A DNA stretch of 64,000 nucleotides, from positions 37,318,816 to 37,382,815 of the forward strand of contig CM068587.1 of the NCBI GenBank assembly GCA_035048485.1, read 5' to 3'. This document shows positions 63,829 to 64,000 of this stretch, piece by piece (position 1 is the first letter of the stretch; the number at the start of each line of letters is the position of its first letter). The position numbers and the translations under genes are program-made. The DNA comes from Pteria penguin (lineage: Eukaryota; Mollusca; Bivalvia; Pterioida; Pteriidae). The notes under the pieces were generated by a model. It searched no databases, was not told the DNA's origin, and was given only the letters and a program-made list of their open reading frames with translations.

Positions 63829-64000
63829 AGTGCTAATGTATTTGAAAAGGGCTGCAGATTTACATCATGCAGTAGAGGATGATGCCATTGAGACGTTACG
63901 TCTAAATGACGTGATGTCGTCGCACTTGCTGTATATGCTGTCTGTTGAAAAGTATGGTGTCTTTGAGCCATTATATTTCCAGACTTGTTCACAGAAGAGG
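63829..64000 (+). CDS. Possible partial exon of an unrecognised plus-strand gene
   Basis: A pyrimidine-rich tract ending TTTTTATTTTTAATCCTCAG (63809-63828) looks like a plus-strand splice acceptor. The frame behind it is open to the window end, 57 codons, reading VLMYLKRAADLHHAVEDDAI, ETLRLNDVMSSHLLYML and EKYGVFEPLYFQTCSQKR. Composition looks protein-like, but no family is recognised. The antisense frame is shorter. It may be an exon of the next gene or a fragment of a mobile element. Confidence 0.35.

Overview
The window is animal nuclear DNA: AT-rich, with short exons in long introns, GT-AG splice sites, secreted multidomain proteins, tRNA-derived SINEs, Penelope-like retroelements and many minisatellites. 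The SINE tail (GATTGATT... next to TTGTTTTACGTCA), the repeats with internal units of about 145 bp and the domain repertoire suggest a lophotrochozoan, most likely a bivalve mollusc. The species cannot be named from the window.

Layout. Two large genes lie head to tail on the minus strand. Gene B (upstream, 63,089 to 25,810) enters from beyond the right edge. Forty coding exons can be traced to a TGA stop, and the reading frame closes exactly over 6,854 nt (about 2,283 residues). Its order is three GCxGxF-type (DUF3011-like) modules with Pro-rich linkers, an EGF, a VWD-C8-TIL-TILa unit, Pro-rich/EGF segments, about 15 EGF modules, a second VWD-C8-TIL-TILa/EGF unit, and a duplicated C-terminal Cys-rich domain of unknown type. 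Gene A (15,823 to below 2,124) starts with a TATA box and a signal-peptide exon. It continues with three kringles, an EGF, a VWD-C8-TIL-TILa/EGF unit, a DUF3011-like module and another EGF, then leaves the window on the left (12 exons, 831 complete codons). Equivalent modules in A and B use the same intron phases, so the two look like tandem paralogues. Both should be secreted, disulfide-rich, probably multimeric matrix, mucus or adhesive-type glycoproteins; that role is inferred from the domains.

About 10 kb between the genes holds SINEs, a Penelope-like GIY-YIG endonuclease remnant and short tandem repeats. Introns carry a second Penelope-like element (4.35-5.9 kb), its 3' fragment (44.3 kb), foldback/MITE-like elements (7.9, 27.6, 30.1 and 43.1 kb), elements with internal repeats of about 145 bp (9.6, 45.1 and 55.4 kb), a 53-bp satellite (1-1620), a 23-bp minisatellite (41.6-42.8 kb), and a minisatellite made of copies of an exon end with its 5' splice site (47.9-48.6 kb). 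A possible plus-strand exon begins at 63,829 and runs off the right edge.

All exon borders were read by eye from splice sites, phase and domain continuity. No transcript or database evidence was available.
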